Part shown: positions 1 through 12,342 of the stretch, in pieces
How positions within the stretch are numbered: the first letter of the stretch is position 1
Layout of the letters: the number at the start of each line of letters is the position of its first letter
NCBI RefSeq assembly: GCF_000189635.1
Contig: NW_002476353.1
Coordinates: forward strand, 682,001 to 746,000
Source of the DNA: Tetrahymena thermophila SB210
Taxonomy: Eukaryota; Ciliophora; Oligohymenophorea; Hymenostomatida; Tetrahymenidae
Reading direction: 5' to 3'
Length of the DNA: 64,000 nucleotides
Notes under the pieces: model-generated
Databases searched by the model: none
What the model was told of the DNA's origin: nothing
Seen by the model: the letters and a program-made list of their open reading frames with translations, nothing else
Translations under genes and position numbers: made by a program

Positions 1-2145
1 ATTTTTCTTAGAAATCTTTATTTTCGTATTTTAAATATTTTTAGGTTTTAAGATATTAAATTATTGCATTTAAATGGCTTTTATAGGTGTAGAGTAAGGT
101 TTGGAAGGAATACCATTAAATATTTCAAATTTTTATCTATTGTTATTTTTCATCATTGAATACTATCTGTCAATTTTCATTGTATTGTATGAAGATTCTC
201 CAGAGTGCTTATCATTTTTGTTATCCTTTTTCTTTGGATGCTATATTTAGTCTCTATTAAGTATTTGATCGAAAAAACTCTCAACAGTATCGCATTTCAT
301 AATACTCTCAGGGATATTCTCAAGATCAATGATTAACTCCCCATTTTCCTGCATCAACTCTTCATTTTTATCTTCTGCTAAATATTTCCACCCTTTTTCA
401 GGTTTCACATTATAAAACTACTCTAAGGGATATCCACCTATCAACTAAATCATCTTATCTTCCTAATATAAAAAATAATTTTCAAAATGAACAATTCTAA
501 TTTTATATTTATTACAACAATTTCAAGAGATTTCTTGAATGAAATAATTGCTTATTTGTATCTTTGATTTTGGATATGAATAAGTCCAATGTTATTATTT
601 GCAATAATAATGCCTTTTAGATAGTTTAATTTTTAAAAATGTTTAAGAGCACTACAGAGCCTTATAAGTTTGACAGAGTCTTCTTCATTTTTATAGTATT
701 TATCCATCGAAAACCTAAGGCAGTCATATAAAAAACTTAAAGAATCATAAAACTCTTTGACTTCTTTGATTGAATCTTTGTAAATAAAATAATTATAAGA
801 AGATTGAAAGAGCAAATAATATCAATTTACATTTAGTATTAATCGGTATAGTTAATTCCAAATTATCTTCGCATATCATTTTTATTTTGCTCTTGCAGTC
901 CTTTAGAGGGTTTATAAAATTTAAAAAGGTTCGATAAATAATTATGTATGCTAGTACCAGATTGAAAATGTAGATGTAGGTAGGGTATTCATACATATAA
1001 GTAAATTCTTTATCTGAAAAGTTATTAAATGGTGTTTTTATTTGTTTTTTCGAAGAAATCGAACATAAGGTAATGTAACCTAGTTAGTTAGACTGGTAAT
1101 TTATATTAACTGAATCACATGCTATCCATGCATCTTCAGTTTAATTAATGAGGAGACTTCCTCTCATTGTATTATAATTTGTTACAATTGTGTTTATTTC
1201 CTAAGAAAGAGGAAGTAATTAGGAGCTAGTTGAGTTTGGCAAAGTAGGTGAAGTGAAAATAATTTAGCTAGCTCTTAATATAATAAATAGCTTATCTAAA
1301 TTTTAATATATCTTTTATTAATACATTACCCATCTTTGAAATTCATTAAAATTTTATTTAAGAATGATACATGCAGTACCACAAAAATTATTTTAACATT
1401 GTATATCGATTTCTATCACTATACATAGGTATTGAGCCTCCTATGTTTATGATGAAAAAGAAATAAAAGTGAGATCTTTATTATTATTTAGGTAATTTGA
1501 TTTAACATTTTAATAGTAAGGAGTTTTGCTAAAATCATAACCTGCATTCCCACTAAATTAATTGCCTTTTTTGGCAGGAAAACGCATATACATTTTTGTA
1601 AACTCAGAATAAATAATAATATCACTTATAAATGCCTAATAGCCAACATATACAGGTCTTATCAACTCAAATATTCTTAAATAATTATTAGTTACTTGTT
1701 ACTATTGTTAAGGATTTAATTAGCTAATTTATATATCAGTTTGAGATGCACTACTGCACCATAAAAAAGCTTTTACTGACTACTATGTACTCTAATTATA
1801 TCCTAAAATAATAGTAGGTCCATTATTATCTACATCCAAAACATTGGAAGTGTAGGTCTACAAAGAAGTAGGACTTTATTTATAATTTTAAATAGCAATA
1901 TTCTCAGCCTTATTTTTTATTTGAAATAAAGTATTATAGTGGCGATTGAAAAAAGTTTCTATTTAATCTCCTGCTTCTATTGTTAATTGCTGTATACTCT
2001 CATCACTAATGTAAATATAATTTTTATAGTTCAGCACAATATTAGTAATACCATAGGCAACAAAATAAAACAAGACTATCTTTATAACTGATATCATAAA
2101 AATAGGCAAAAGTACATACTTGAACGATTTGATTTTAAAACCCAT
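1..2145 (-). CDS. Two-TM membrane protein, dCache-like ectodomain plus TPR-like segment (partial)
   Basis: The start ATG is at 2145 and no TGA is met before the window edge, so the C-terminus lies outside. Residues about 12-37 form a hydrophobic signal-anchor, followed by a long polar ectodomain (about 2040 to 1000) with a helical start, then a second membrane segment at about 970-900 (motif LVLAYIIIYRTFL). The cytoplasmic part contains a TPR-like helix pair at about 620-500 (NNIGLIHIQNQRYKQAIISF), then an intron at about 440-510 and a polar tail. The layout (TM, extracellular sensor with an FSKTPYYQN-like stretch resembling the WY motif of dCache domains, TM, TPR) matches a type of ciliate membrane protein I believe common; the dCache assignment is inferred from layout, not proven. 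It may sense an external ligand. The many TAA/TAG codons inside are Gln. Confidence 0.6.
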
Positions 2146-2918
2146 CTTATTGAAATATTAAATATTATCCAAACAAAAAGCTGTTAACTGCTACTATTTA
2201 TTTATTAATATTAATACTAGCTCTATCAAAATTGTTAAGTTCTAATCTTTAAAGGTTCAAAATCAAGATATTTTTAATTTAATTAACTATAGGTTAATCA
2301 CAATTATACCAACTTAAAAGCAAATACTCTATTTACTCGTTAATACCAATCTTTTGGAGAATAACTATTTTTAATTATTGCTGTTCCATCAAAACATTAA
2401 CAAAATGAGTAGAATAAACACCCAGAATAAATATAATTATTTTTATTCTCTTAGGATAAAAAAATTTATAATAACTTTATTTCTTTGTGTATGTAAAAAA
2501 AACCATACATGCCAAATAAATTTTTTAGAAATAATTCAAACAGACTTTCCTATCTAATTGATTTTTTTCAACTATTTTAGTATTTTAAACAAAACTCATC
2601 AAAAAATATTAAATACTAAAATTTATATTAAAATAAAGAAATTCAAATAAAGAGGTACTCAAAAAAATTAATTAAAGAGGACTAAATATATAATGTAATC
2701 AAGAAATATTTATTTGATGGCTTTTGATTAAAGTTTAAAATGAATTACTTCTTTTCTATTTGTATAAAAATTATATATAAATCAAACAATTAATAAAATA
2801 TGCCAGATTATAGTTGAGATTTGTTAATTAATTTAGATAATTTTTTTTGTATTTTCAATATTTTTGTAATCATAAAGATTTATTCAATCAAAAATACAGT
2901 AAAACTTGAATATAAAAA

Positions 2919-3843
2919 ATGCTTTAAAAAATTGTTGCAATCTTGCTAATTTGTAATCTGATTTATTGCATTCCTTAAGGGTTTGTCTATTTGTCAGAAT
3001 TTGATCCCACTATTTTATAAGATATTAGATACCATGGATTCCATAATTTTGTAGGTAGGCCAATAGTTGGCTATAACGCATCTGAGTGTATTCTGACAAT
3101 TGAAGCAGCTTAAAACATTTCTCTAGCCTAAAAAGAATTTCTTTCTTAAGGTTATTCGATTAAAGTTTATGATTGCTACAGACCTTAAAAAGCCGTTGAA
3201 GATTTTTATTAATGGTCTTTGAATTTTTCAGATTCTTTGATGAAAAACGAATTCTATCCATTACTAAACAAAGATTAACTATTCCCTGATTACATCTCTA
3301 GAACTTCAAATCACTGTAAAGTAATAAACATCTAATCTAAATCCAATTTTATTAAATATATAAATAAATAAAAGTTAATTTGATTAATTTATTTGTAATT
3401 TAATTGTTTAAAAAACATTTTAGGGATCTACTCTCGATTTAGCTCTTGTAAAACTTCCTGCATAACCATCTGAGAAATATTATCCAGGAATGAATTTAAC
3501 ATCATGCTTTGCTAATATCACTGAACGTTTCCATGATAATATTATTGACTTTGGTACGGGTTTCGATTGTATGGATCCTTTAGTAATTAATAAATTCATT
3601 TTTAATTTGTAAATTCATTATTAACTAAAATTAATAAAATAGTCAAATACTGCTAACCCTAACATAACTTCAATTTAAGCCTTCCACAGATAATTTTTAA
3701 ATGACACACTTGCAAAATACGGATTCGTTAATTATGCAGGAGAGTGGTGGCATTATACACTCACTCCTTAGCCTTATGAAACTTCTTTTGATTTTAATGT
3801 AGACCCTATAGATAAAATTGAAGGATAAACATATCTTTTATGA
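2919..3843 (+). CDS. vanX: Secreted VanX-like D-alanyl-D-alanine dipeptidase (peptidase M15D)
   Basis: Three exons (2919-3320, 3424-3582, 3643-3843) give 253 residues ending at TGA. Residues 1-18 are a hydrophobic signal peptide, so the enzyme is probably secreted or sent to food vacuoles. VanX hallmarks are all visible: DIRYHGFHNFVGRPIVGY at the front, YDCYRPQKAV with the transition-state Arg, SNHCKGSTLD with zinc ligands H132 and D139 (spacing 7, as in VanX H116/D123), and GEWWHYTL with catalytic E221 and zinc ligand H224 (spacing 3, as in E181/H184). The family hydrolyses D-Ala-D-Ala, a product and precursor of bacterial peptidoglycan. In a bacteria-eating ciliate a role in digesting wall fragments is the natural inference. 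The family is chiefly bacterial, so horizontal origin is likely; the three introns-era signs (two AT-rich introns, TAA=Gln codons, signal peptide) show full domestication. Confidence 0.9.
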
Positions 3844-3936
3844 AATAAATTATTATTTAAAAATTAAAATTTTAATTTATAAAAATGTTTATTAAGCTCG
3901 TCATAAAATATTAATTTTTTATAATTTAATCAAAAT

Positions 3937-4095
3937 AATATACACTCATTCCATAACCATATAACACTCCTTATGATTTTATTGTAGACCTCATTTTGAA
4001 AATTGAACAATAAGCATATCTTTTATGAATTAGTATATTATTTAAAGATTAAAATAATAACCAATAAATATGTTTATTAAGATATGATAAAATAT
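3937..4095 (+). pseudogene. Decayed duplicate of the dipeptidase 3' end and 3' flank
   Basis: This stretch resembles 3751-3915: the tacactca start, the gattttattgtagacct core, the aagcatatcttttatga stop region and the following atgtttattaag are all shared, offset by about 187 bases. It carries the end of the last exon and its 3' flank only, with substitutions and small indels, so it encodes nothing complete. Confidence 0.75.
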
Positions 4096-4482
4096 CAATT
4101 AAAAAGATTAAAATTTATAAGTTTTTAAATTAACAATTTTTTTCTTTTAATTAAAATAATTGTGATACTTACTTTTCAAAGAAAAAAATTATTTTTTTGG
4201 TGGATTTTTGAATTATTTCTCTAAAAACAGTTTATAAAAAATAAAATAATAATTTACACTCAGTATATTCTAAATTTTCAAAATATTTTTTTAAGAATGC
4301 TTTAAATCTATAATATAAAAATTTTTTTGAAAAATAAGTAAAACTTTAAAAATAATCAAATTTTCAAAAATCTTGTTCACAATTTAAAAAAATCAATAAC
4401 TTAGTTAAAACATTCTTGTTATATATATTGATAGATACATATATACTGATTAGATCGGATTTTTACTTACTACTATATTTTG

Positions 4483-4514
4483 ATAATAATAATAATAATT
4501 TGTTTGTTTGTTTA
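4483..4514 (+). repeat. Simple repeat (ATA)n followed by (TTTG)n
   Basis: Six or so ataata units run directly into three tttg units, about 70 bases before the start codon of the next gene. Confidence 0.8.
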
Positions 4515-4581
4515 ATAATTTAATTCATCATTTTAAACTTAATAGATATTAATAAAGTTATAAGCTAAATATTTTGCAAAA

Positions 4582-7500
4582 ATGAAAAGAAAAGACTCAA
4601 GCGATTCTGATGATGAAGATCCTAGATTGGCTTATAAAAAAGCCTAGAAAAAATAGACTTAAGATTAGCCTAAGCCTGGAATGGAAATAGCTTAGAAGAC
4701 AATTACAAAAAATATGTTTGAAAAGAGAGGATGTAAATAAATTAAAATAAATATCTTTAGACTGACTCTACTCATATTATTCTAATTTAAAACGAATTAA
4801 TTATTAATAATTTAGTGCAATTTTCAGAGGAGGAACTAAAAAGCATGGGTTCAGCTTCTCAGTAAACTAATAACTAAAAAAAGCAGGTATTGCTTAAAGA
4901 TTTAGTCTTTTAAGTTTTATAACTAATAAATTTATTATAATTATAAGGGAGCATATATAGCTGGTGGTGGATAGGCCAGCTTTGAAGAACTTAAGAAGGA
5001 ATTAGAGTTAAGCATTAAAAAAAAAGATGACAAAACAACAGGTGTTATATTAAAATATATTCTTGAGAAAGATTTAGAACCTAGTATTAAATAAAAGTAT
5101 TGTATTTAGCGCGCTTAACTCCTACTACAAATGAAATAATACCAAGATTGCGTTTAGGAGACTGAATAATGGATCTAAACTTATAGATAGAGGGACGTTA
5201 ATACTTAGAAATTTAGTGTAAATATGAGGCTAATACTGGCTCAGGTTTTAGATTTTAATTTTTTAGGAATGGGAATATTAAAATAATTTGTAAAATATAG
5301 GCTAAGTCTCATCTAGGAGAAGTTTGGAGTGGCTACTTAGAATTCTTAAGAGCTGAAGGATTTTGCTAAGCTTTTATTTAATAAAAGTAATAGGAAACAT
5401 AAGGAGAAGGTAAGGCAAAAGGATCAAAAAGTGAGTAAGATATTAATTGGGCAGAAAGTGATTCTGATTTACTGTTAAGAGAACTCTAAGATTGTGAGTT
5501 ACACTTTAAAGTTAAATTGCAGTAAGAAAAGAAGACAGTAAATTTCCTTTATTGCAGTGGATTTAGCAATACAGGATGTTTAGGATTAGAAGGTGCTACG
5601 TCTACAAAAATTTCTCTAATACCTTAGATCAAAAATAGACAAGTATTAAGTATAGCATGTGGTGATCATCACACTATAGCTTTAGTTAAATCTTTTCCCT
5701 CTTCTTTACTCTTTTATCCTAATTATGGCCAAATATCAAAGACTTTTGAGCATTCATATGAGGTGTTTGGTTGGGGAGAAAACACATGTGGTCAAATTAC
5801 AGGAGATTCCTCATACAATAAGTAAGATTTATAATAATTAATTATGAAAAACATTTATTTGAGATTGTAAAAAGAATTATAGAAAAGCCATTATTGTTGA
5901 GTTACTTTAGTGGAAAATTCATTAATGCTGTTGGAGCACATAAAGCAAGCAGTTTAGCAATTGATTTAAATGGAGCAGTTTATGAGTGGGGTACTAATAA
6001 ATTTAACAACAGTGAAAGTCTTAATTTCGAATAAACCTTTTAAATCAATGTAAAATTATTTAAATTGAAAAAATTAACCACAATTTTTAAGAATTTAATT
6101 CAAAAATTAAATGTTTTATTTGATTTATATAAAACAAATACGAAATTTTATATTTATTATAAAAATTAACAATTAAAAATAGTAAAAAGAAGTAGTTTAA
6201 ATATCAAGAGGAGCTAATTTTTATGCTGTTTTGGATACTAATAAATAATGTAATTTTGAATTGTATTTCACAATATGTTAGTTCTTAATATAAAATGTAG
6301 GTTATTGGTGGGGCAGTTTCAAAGATAAGCTACAAAAGAAAGAAATATAAGGCACAAAATATAACAATATTACTAGCATAGCTGTTGGAAATAATCATAT
6401 GATTATTTCAGATGAAAATGGAAAAGTAATTATTGCAAAAAATGATTTTTTTAAGCTAATATTTATAAAAATATCAGGTTTATGGTTTGGGAGATAATTC
6501 AAAGGGATAGCTAGCTCTTGGATATAAAAATTAATTTGTTAATCAATTTGAGTAGATAGAATAACTAAAGGGAAGTAAAATATTAAAAGTAAGGGCTTTT
6601 TCTGATGCCTCACTCTTCTTTACAGATGATGGAGTTTTATTTTATACAGGATAAATCTCAGCAAACAGTAAATAAATAATATATAAAAAATTAAATATTT
6701 TTATAAACTTATAATAATACTTTTTAAACTTCAATTTAGAGAGTATTGACTATGTAAAAGAGACAGAGTTTTCTGACGATGTAAAAATTGTAAATGGATG
6801 TGGCTATGATGGCTAACTTTATGCTTTAAGCTCTTCTGGAACTGTTTATGTATGGGAACCAGAGACTTCAGTTAAGTTTAAGCTGCATAAAGATGTTACA
6901 TCACAAACTTTCAGAGATATATTTGTTGGATCGTAAATATAAAAAAAATTTTAACTATACATACATAAATAAATATTTTATATGATAAATAGTGGATTCT
7001 AAATTATGACGAAATCACTTCCTAATCCAAAGCTGAGCAATATAATGTAATATTTTCCTTAACAATCAAAAATTAGGAAATATATTTTATATTTAAAAAT
7101 AGAATCGAAAAAAACTAAAAATTTGAGACTTATGAAGACATTGTCTTACAAGTTGTTTTAAGAGATCAAACAGGATATTGGGGTTTAAAAGTAAAAATTA
7201 TTGAAATATTGTATTTAATTGAATACACAAAAACTGAATTATCAATTTATTATTAAAAAATTATTTTTCATTCTAGATTTAACATTTCTCTCAAATTTTA
7301 AATTAAAATTTTTTCTTTTTAAAATGAATTTTTACAAGTTTAATTTTTTTATTTAAAATTTTTCTATTATTTTATTGCTAGCCCTTCTATCCACTTAGAT
7401 ATTAATTGCTTGTTAGTGATAAAAAGAATCTCTCAATTGATGAAGTTGAAAGATTAGCATAGAATTTTACAAATATGACTAAAAATTAATATTAAGAAGA

Positions 7501-8455
7501 AAAAGTGTATATTGATGAAATAGGTACTTAATAACTGCTCTAGTTTATTGTATAGGTAAATAATGATCAGCCTCATATGCACGATATTACTATCAATATT
7601 GAGAATGCTGGAGTTTATTATTTATATGTCCTCTTAAGTGAAGAAATGATTGGTACACAACCGATAGAACTTAGAATTCAATAATCTAAATTAGAAAAGC
7701 TTAAGAGAGAAGAATAAGCAGCTGAAGAAGAGGTAATTTATTTCACAAATTTTGTAAGGAAAAATATAAAATCTGTTTAATTATAATATAGAAAAGAAGA
7801 AATGCTGCCTTAGATAAATAAAGAAGAGAGGAAGAAAAAAGATAAAAGCTACAAGATTTTCTTGATGAAGAGAAAAGGCAATTAGAATTAAATGAGCAGA
7901 AAAAGAAAGAAACAGGTTATATTTTAGATTTACAAATCAATAATTACTTAATATTTTTAATTAATTATAGATGAGAGAGCAAGAGAAGCTTATTAAAAGT
8001 ATTTGAAAGAGCAGTAAGAAAAAAAAGTGAAAGAGGAAGATGAGAGAAGGAGAAGAGCAGAATTACAAACAGGTGGAGGATTTGATTTAGAAAAGGCAAA
8101 TTTATATAAAAAATAAAACTCAACAACAATATAATAAGGAGGTTAGCAAAGTATTTAGAAATAAAGTAGTAAAGAAATAAATACTAACACCAATAGTTAA
8201 TTAGGGTCTTCACAAACAAAAATTCCTTCTTCTAAAAATTCTTTTACGTCTTTCGAAAAAGAATAAAAGCCCTAATAGCAAAATGCAACAACTGGAGTAA
8301 ATCCAGTAAAAAGAGTTTCCACAAGCAATCAAAATACAGGTATAGGTGCCACAAGACCTAATGTAACTTAGAGCTCATTGTAGAATAAGTAAGCTGCTAG
8401 TAATGTGATAGGTGCTTAAAAGACTCTTACTAAAGCTCCTATTAAAAAGAAATGA
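4582..8455 (+). CDS. RCC1-repeat protein with filamin-like domain and coiled-coil tail
   Basis: ATG at 4582 opens an acidic, charged N-terminus (MKRKDSSDSDDEDPR). After several introns come RCC1-type propeller blades: VLSIACGDHHTIALV and VFGWGENTCGQI near 5660-5800, INAVGAHKASSLAIDLNGAVYEWG near 5920-6000, SIAVGNNHMIISDENGKVYGLGDNSKGQLALG near 6380-6520, and NGCGYDGQLYALSSSGTVYVW near 6790-6860. A region at 6985-7740 looks like a filamin/Ig-type domain (ends INIENAGVYYLYVLLS). The tail is a Glu/Lys/Gln coiled coil (7800-8090) and a low-complexity Gln/Ser/Asn end with a basic terminus, stop TGA 8453-8455. RCC1 propellers bind Ran or other partners; here the added domains suggest a scaffold, not a plain Ran exchange factor. 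Two frames are open across 5190-5560; an intron at 5102-5190 joins the correct one. Exon borders elsewhere are approximate. Confidence 0.75.
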
Positions 8456-9395
8456 CTAAATTTAAATTAAAAGTTTTCTATAAATAATTAATTTGTAATG
8501 AAAAAAACTCATAATTCATTAATTAATTTATAAAATTCAATAATTTATAGTACTAAATTAATAATTTTGGTATAACATTTTTTATTTGTTAATTAAACAA
8601 ATCTTGTACTTACTTATTTACACGTATTATTTATATGTTATTATTATAAAATATTTAAGTTTTTCTCTTCTCTCATTGTGTTTTTTTAGTATAAAAGTGA
8701 TTTTGAGCTTAGGATAAAGCTGAATTTCTTTTATTGAAAAACTTAAATTTGTTTTCTGAATGTAGAAACATTAGCATTAATATAATTAGATATTTACTCA
8801 TAAATAATAAGGTTAAATTTCTAAATAACAAATATATATACAAAATCCCAATATTTTTTTTCTCTATTGGTAATAATTTGTTTCTTTCCAAAATTTCTTC
8901 AATTTAAAAAACGAAATTTTTAGCATTTTTAAGTTCATTTCACATTTAATTGTCACTTTTAGAGTAAAAGCTATAATCAATTTGAATCTTTATTTATTTT
9001 ATGCAGCAAGAGTCCCCCTTGCTTAAATTACTATAAGCTCACTATAAAGTGAGGTAAATTTAATTTTTCAATAATTAAATGATAATAAATTAACAAATAT
9101 AAATGATGTGATCTAGAATAAATGATTTAATTAATGTAAAAGCTGAAAAACTATTGGATGATTTATTAGCCCTTACAAAAAAATAAGTGTAATATAAATT
9201 AGAAACAATTAGATGCTTTTAAGAAATTTTTTGATCATAAAATATCATCAAACAAAATATTTCTTCTTTATTGTCGTTCGTTCTTTATATGTTTTGAATG
9301 AATTGTCATTTGTATATTGAATAATTAAAATTAAAAAAAATCTTTTAATTGTTGAAAACTAAGATATCATAATAACTTAATTTATTTTATAAGCA
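8456..9395. other. Intergenic region, no gene seen
   Basis: AT-rich spacer between the RCC1-like gene and GALE. Only short chance open stretches occur; the minus-strand one at 8709-8891 has no protein-like composition. The region presumably holds the GALE promoter, but no motif can be named. Confidence 0.6.
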
Positions 9396-10790
9396 ATGGA
9401 AGTGTAACCCGTTCAAACAGAAACCATTCTCTTAACTGGTGGCTTGGGCTTTATTGGCTCCCACACATGCGTTGAATTATACAAATACATAACTGAAAAA
9501 AATTTGACATAAAACGTTCACTACAAGATAGCTATCCTTGATAACTTATCAAACTGCATGCCCTCAGTAGAAAATAAAATTCGCACTATTTTAAAAGAAA
9601 GTTATCCTGAAGTTGATGAAAAAGAATTCTTCAGTTTCCACAACATCGATGTCCTTGACTTAGATGCTCTTAATAAAATGTTCCAAAGCTTCGCAGATAA
9701 AAGAGAAAACGTTAATTTTATTATCCACTTTGCTGGTAAGAAGGCAGTTGGCGAAAGTGTTAAGAATCCTATCTTATACTTCGAAAATAATGTTTGCGGA
9801 ACCTTGAATCTCATGAAAATGGTTGAAAAATTCCAAATTAAGAACTTTATCTTCTCCTCCACTGCCACAGTCTATGGAGAGACTGATAATTGTGATGAAG
9901 ACAACCTCTTAAACCCCCTATAAAGCTATGCTTAAACAAAGGTAAATTAAATTTCTTTAGAAAAAAAAATTTGCTATTGCTAGTATATAGTTCAATTAAA
10001 GTATTCAAGAATTCCTGTAAACTATTACTAAAAAGAGCAATTAATTAATTAATTAATTAAAATATCTTTCAAGACAAAATCTAAAAAATTATTACAACTC
10101 ATACATATATGAACTTAAAAGAAGCATTATAAAAACCTTATATTAATTAATTTTATATTCATTAAAGACATGCTGTGAATTTTTGATGAAGGCTATGTGT
10201 GCTGCTCACCCTTCAGTAAGAATGGTTTGTTTACGTTACTTTAACCCTGCTGGTGCACACTCTTCTGGTTTGATTGGAGATTCTCCATCTGTCTATCCTA
10301 ACAACTTATTCCCCTTCCTTGAATAGGTGGTTATTGGAAAAAGGTAAATTTATTTAAAATCATTTTTTCAGTCATATAAATATGTAATAAATTATAAAAT
10401 AGAGAAAAGCTATACATTTTTGGTAATGACTATAACACCTACGATGGAACTGGTGTAAGAGACTTTATTCATGTTGTAGATTTAGCTTGTGCCCATATTT
10501 CTGCCATAGATTATTTGTCTAAGCTTAATGATACCAAGAACTTTGAAGCCATCAACATCGGTACCGGTTCTGGTATCAGTGTCTTAGATACTGTTACTAC
10601 TTACTCTAAGGTTATTGGCAGATAAATCCCATACGAATTCACTAAAAGAAGAGATGGTGATGTTGGTCAACTTGTTGCTAAAGCAGAAAAGGCTTCAAAA
10701 ATTTTAAATTGGAAGGCTGTAAAGACTTTAGAAGATATTTGCAGAGACTCCTATAACTTTATCTAAAAAAATCCTAACGGAATTTTATGA
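9396..10790 (+). CDS. GALE: UDP-glucose 4-epimerase
   Basis: Three exons (9396-9941, 10168-10343, 10403-10790) encode 369 residues, slightly longer than the usual 340-350 because of a short N-terminal extension and a loop after strand 2. The NAD-binding TGGLGFIGS motif is at residues 14-22, the catalytic Ser/Thr region reads SSTATVYGE, and the YxxxK pair is SYAQTK with Y178 and K182, right before the first intron. RYFNPAGAH, GVRDFIHVVDLA and INIGTGSG are further family signatures. The enzyme interconverts UDP-glucose and UDP-galactose in the Leloir pathway, feeding glycan synthesis; the nearby alpha-galactosidase releases galactose, but there is no sign the two are co-regulated. Exons use clearly more C- and G-ending codons than neighbours, typical of a well-expressed Tetrahymena gene. 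Confidence 0.95.
10039..10061 (+). repeat. (TTAA)n microsatellite in GALE intron 1
   Basis: Five or six ttaa units in a row, inside the 226-base first intron of GALE. Confidence 0.8.
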
Positions 10791-11889
10791 AATAAAATAC
10801 CATATTTATATTATACTTGTATCAAAATTTGCCTTAAAAAATATTACATTCATTCAATCATTCATTCATTTAAAAATCACAATATATCCTTCAAAGTGTA
10901 TTGAATTAATGTGTAATTTACATTGCAATTAGAATAAATTTTTTATATTTCTAATAATGATAGTTTACATTTATTTAAATACCTTTATAGATTAATTTTA
11001 GATAAATAATTAATTAATTATTAACATTAAATATTAAGTAAATAACAAATTTTTAAAATAATTAAAAAGTTCAGATGATAAACTTAATTATAAAACGCAG
11101 TTAATATTTTAATTTATGATAATTGAATAATATTTCTCATCAAAAAATTATTTTTAGTTTTAATTTTAATAGTGAGTATTTGTTGCAAATAATATATTTC
11201 TATTAAATATTTCTTTTTAAAGTTGCAGCAGAAAATTAAAATACAATCATTAAAGGTTATAAATAATCAACACAAAAATACTTTTTAGATTTTTTAATTT
11301 TTTAAAGTAAAAAAATTAATTTTTTATTTATCTAATAGATCTTTTTAAGTTTCATATGCACTTAATTAATTTTGAAATTGCTTTACGGTTAATTGTTAAT
11401 TTATGCTAATTTATAATGATTAATTTATTTGTTTTTATTTTATAAAATCAATTTTATTTTAATTCTCAAAAATTTATTTTAAATAATTAATTTCTTTTGT
11501 AAAATTTAAGCACTAACTCTTATAATTTTATTGTAGTGCTTAATCTATTTTTTTTAGTATAAATTAATTTTTTGTACTCATCTTTAAAATAAAAAATGTT
11601 ATTCAAATAAATTTTTATTCATCAATCTATTTGGTAAAATTAATCATTGAGTATTGTTTAATGAATTAATGCATTTGAAATTACACTTAAATGAATAAAA
11701 TTCTTGATAAAAATAAATAATAATTAAATCAGCAATAACGATTTATCTGTTTGCATTCAATGAATAGATTATTATATTAAGAATATTATCATAAAATCTG
11801 AATTATAAAGAATTTGATTTGATAAATCATAAAAAAATCCTAATAAAAACTCAAGAATAAACCTATAAAAGTAGTAAGTAAGTATTATA
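10791..11889. other. Intergenic region, no gene seen
   Basis: About 1.1 kb of very AT-rich DNA with frequent ttaatt motifs. I find no open stretch with protein-like composition on either strand and no RNA gene. Confidence 0.6.
10847..10870 (+). repeat. (CATT)n microsatellite
   Basis: Imperfect catt/catc units just downstream of the GALE stop codon. Confidence 0.75.
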
Positions 11890-12342
11890 ATGTCTGAGTT
11901 TTTTTCTTAAGATCTTGCCATAAAGTATACAGTAAGATTTTGTCATATGTTTACAGTATGTGCTTTGAGTGGAAAATCTATTTTTGAATATCTGTATGGT
12001 GATTTTACAAATAATTCTAAAGCAGAAGGAATCTTTTGCGGTATACTTGGACTGATATTAATTTTATCTGGCCTTATTAACACTTTCTTGTAAAAACCAA
12101 AAGAAAATCTAAAAGAACATAAAGATTTATGGTTGAGAATATTATATGCTAAGTTTTTAATAACTTGTTTAGTTTGTACTCCTATACTTAGATTATTAGT
12201 TTCAAGAGAGACACATATCGCTCTTTAGTTTTATAGTATATTGATTATGATAATAGTGTCACCACTGCTAAGATTCTATAGAGAATATTACACTAATTTA
12301 AATAAGTAAACAAGATATGAAAACATGGAGATTGTACATTGA
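11890..12342 (+). CDS. Small multi-pass membrane protein, unrecognised
   Basis: A single-exon reading frame of 150 codons runs from ATG 11890 to TGA 12340-12342 with Gln codons TAA/TAG inside. It shows about three to four hydrophobic segments: residues about 20-30 (FTVCALSG), 55-72 (IFCGILGLILILSGLINTFL), 93-110 (AKFLITCLVCTPILRLLV) and 118-133 (FYSILIMIIVSPLLRF), with short charged loops (QKPKENLKEHKD) between. No family comes to mind. Low-complexity is absent and the hydrophobic and charged blocks alternate as in real membrane proteins, so I believe it is a gene, but expression is unproven. Confidence 0.6.

Noticed and set aside
9602-9868. Minus-strand open frame inside GALE
   Set aside because: Antisense shadow of the conserved GALE exon 1.
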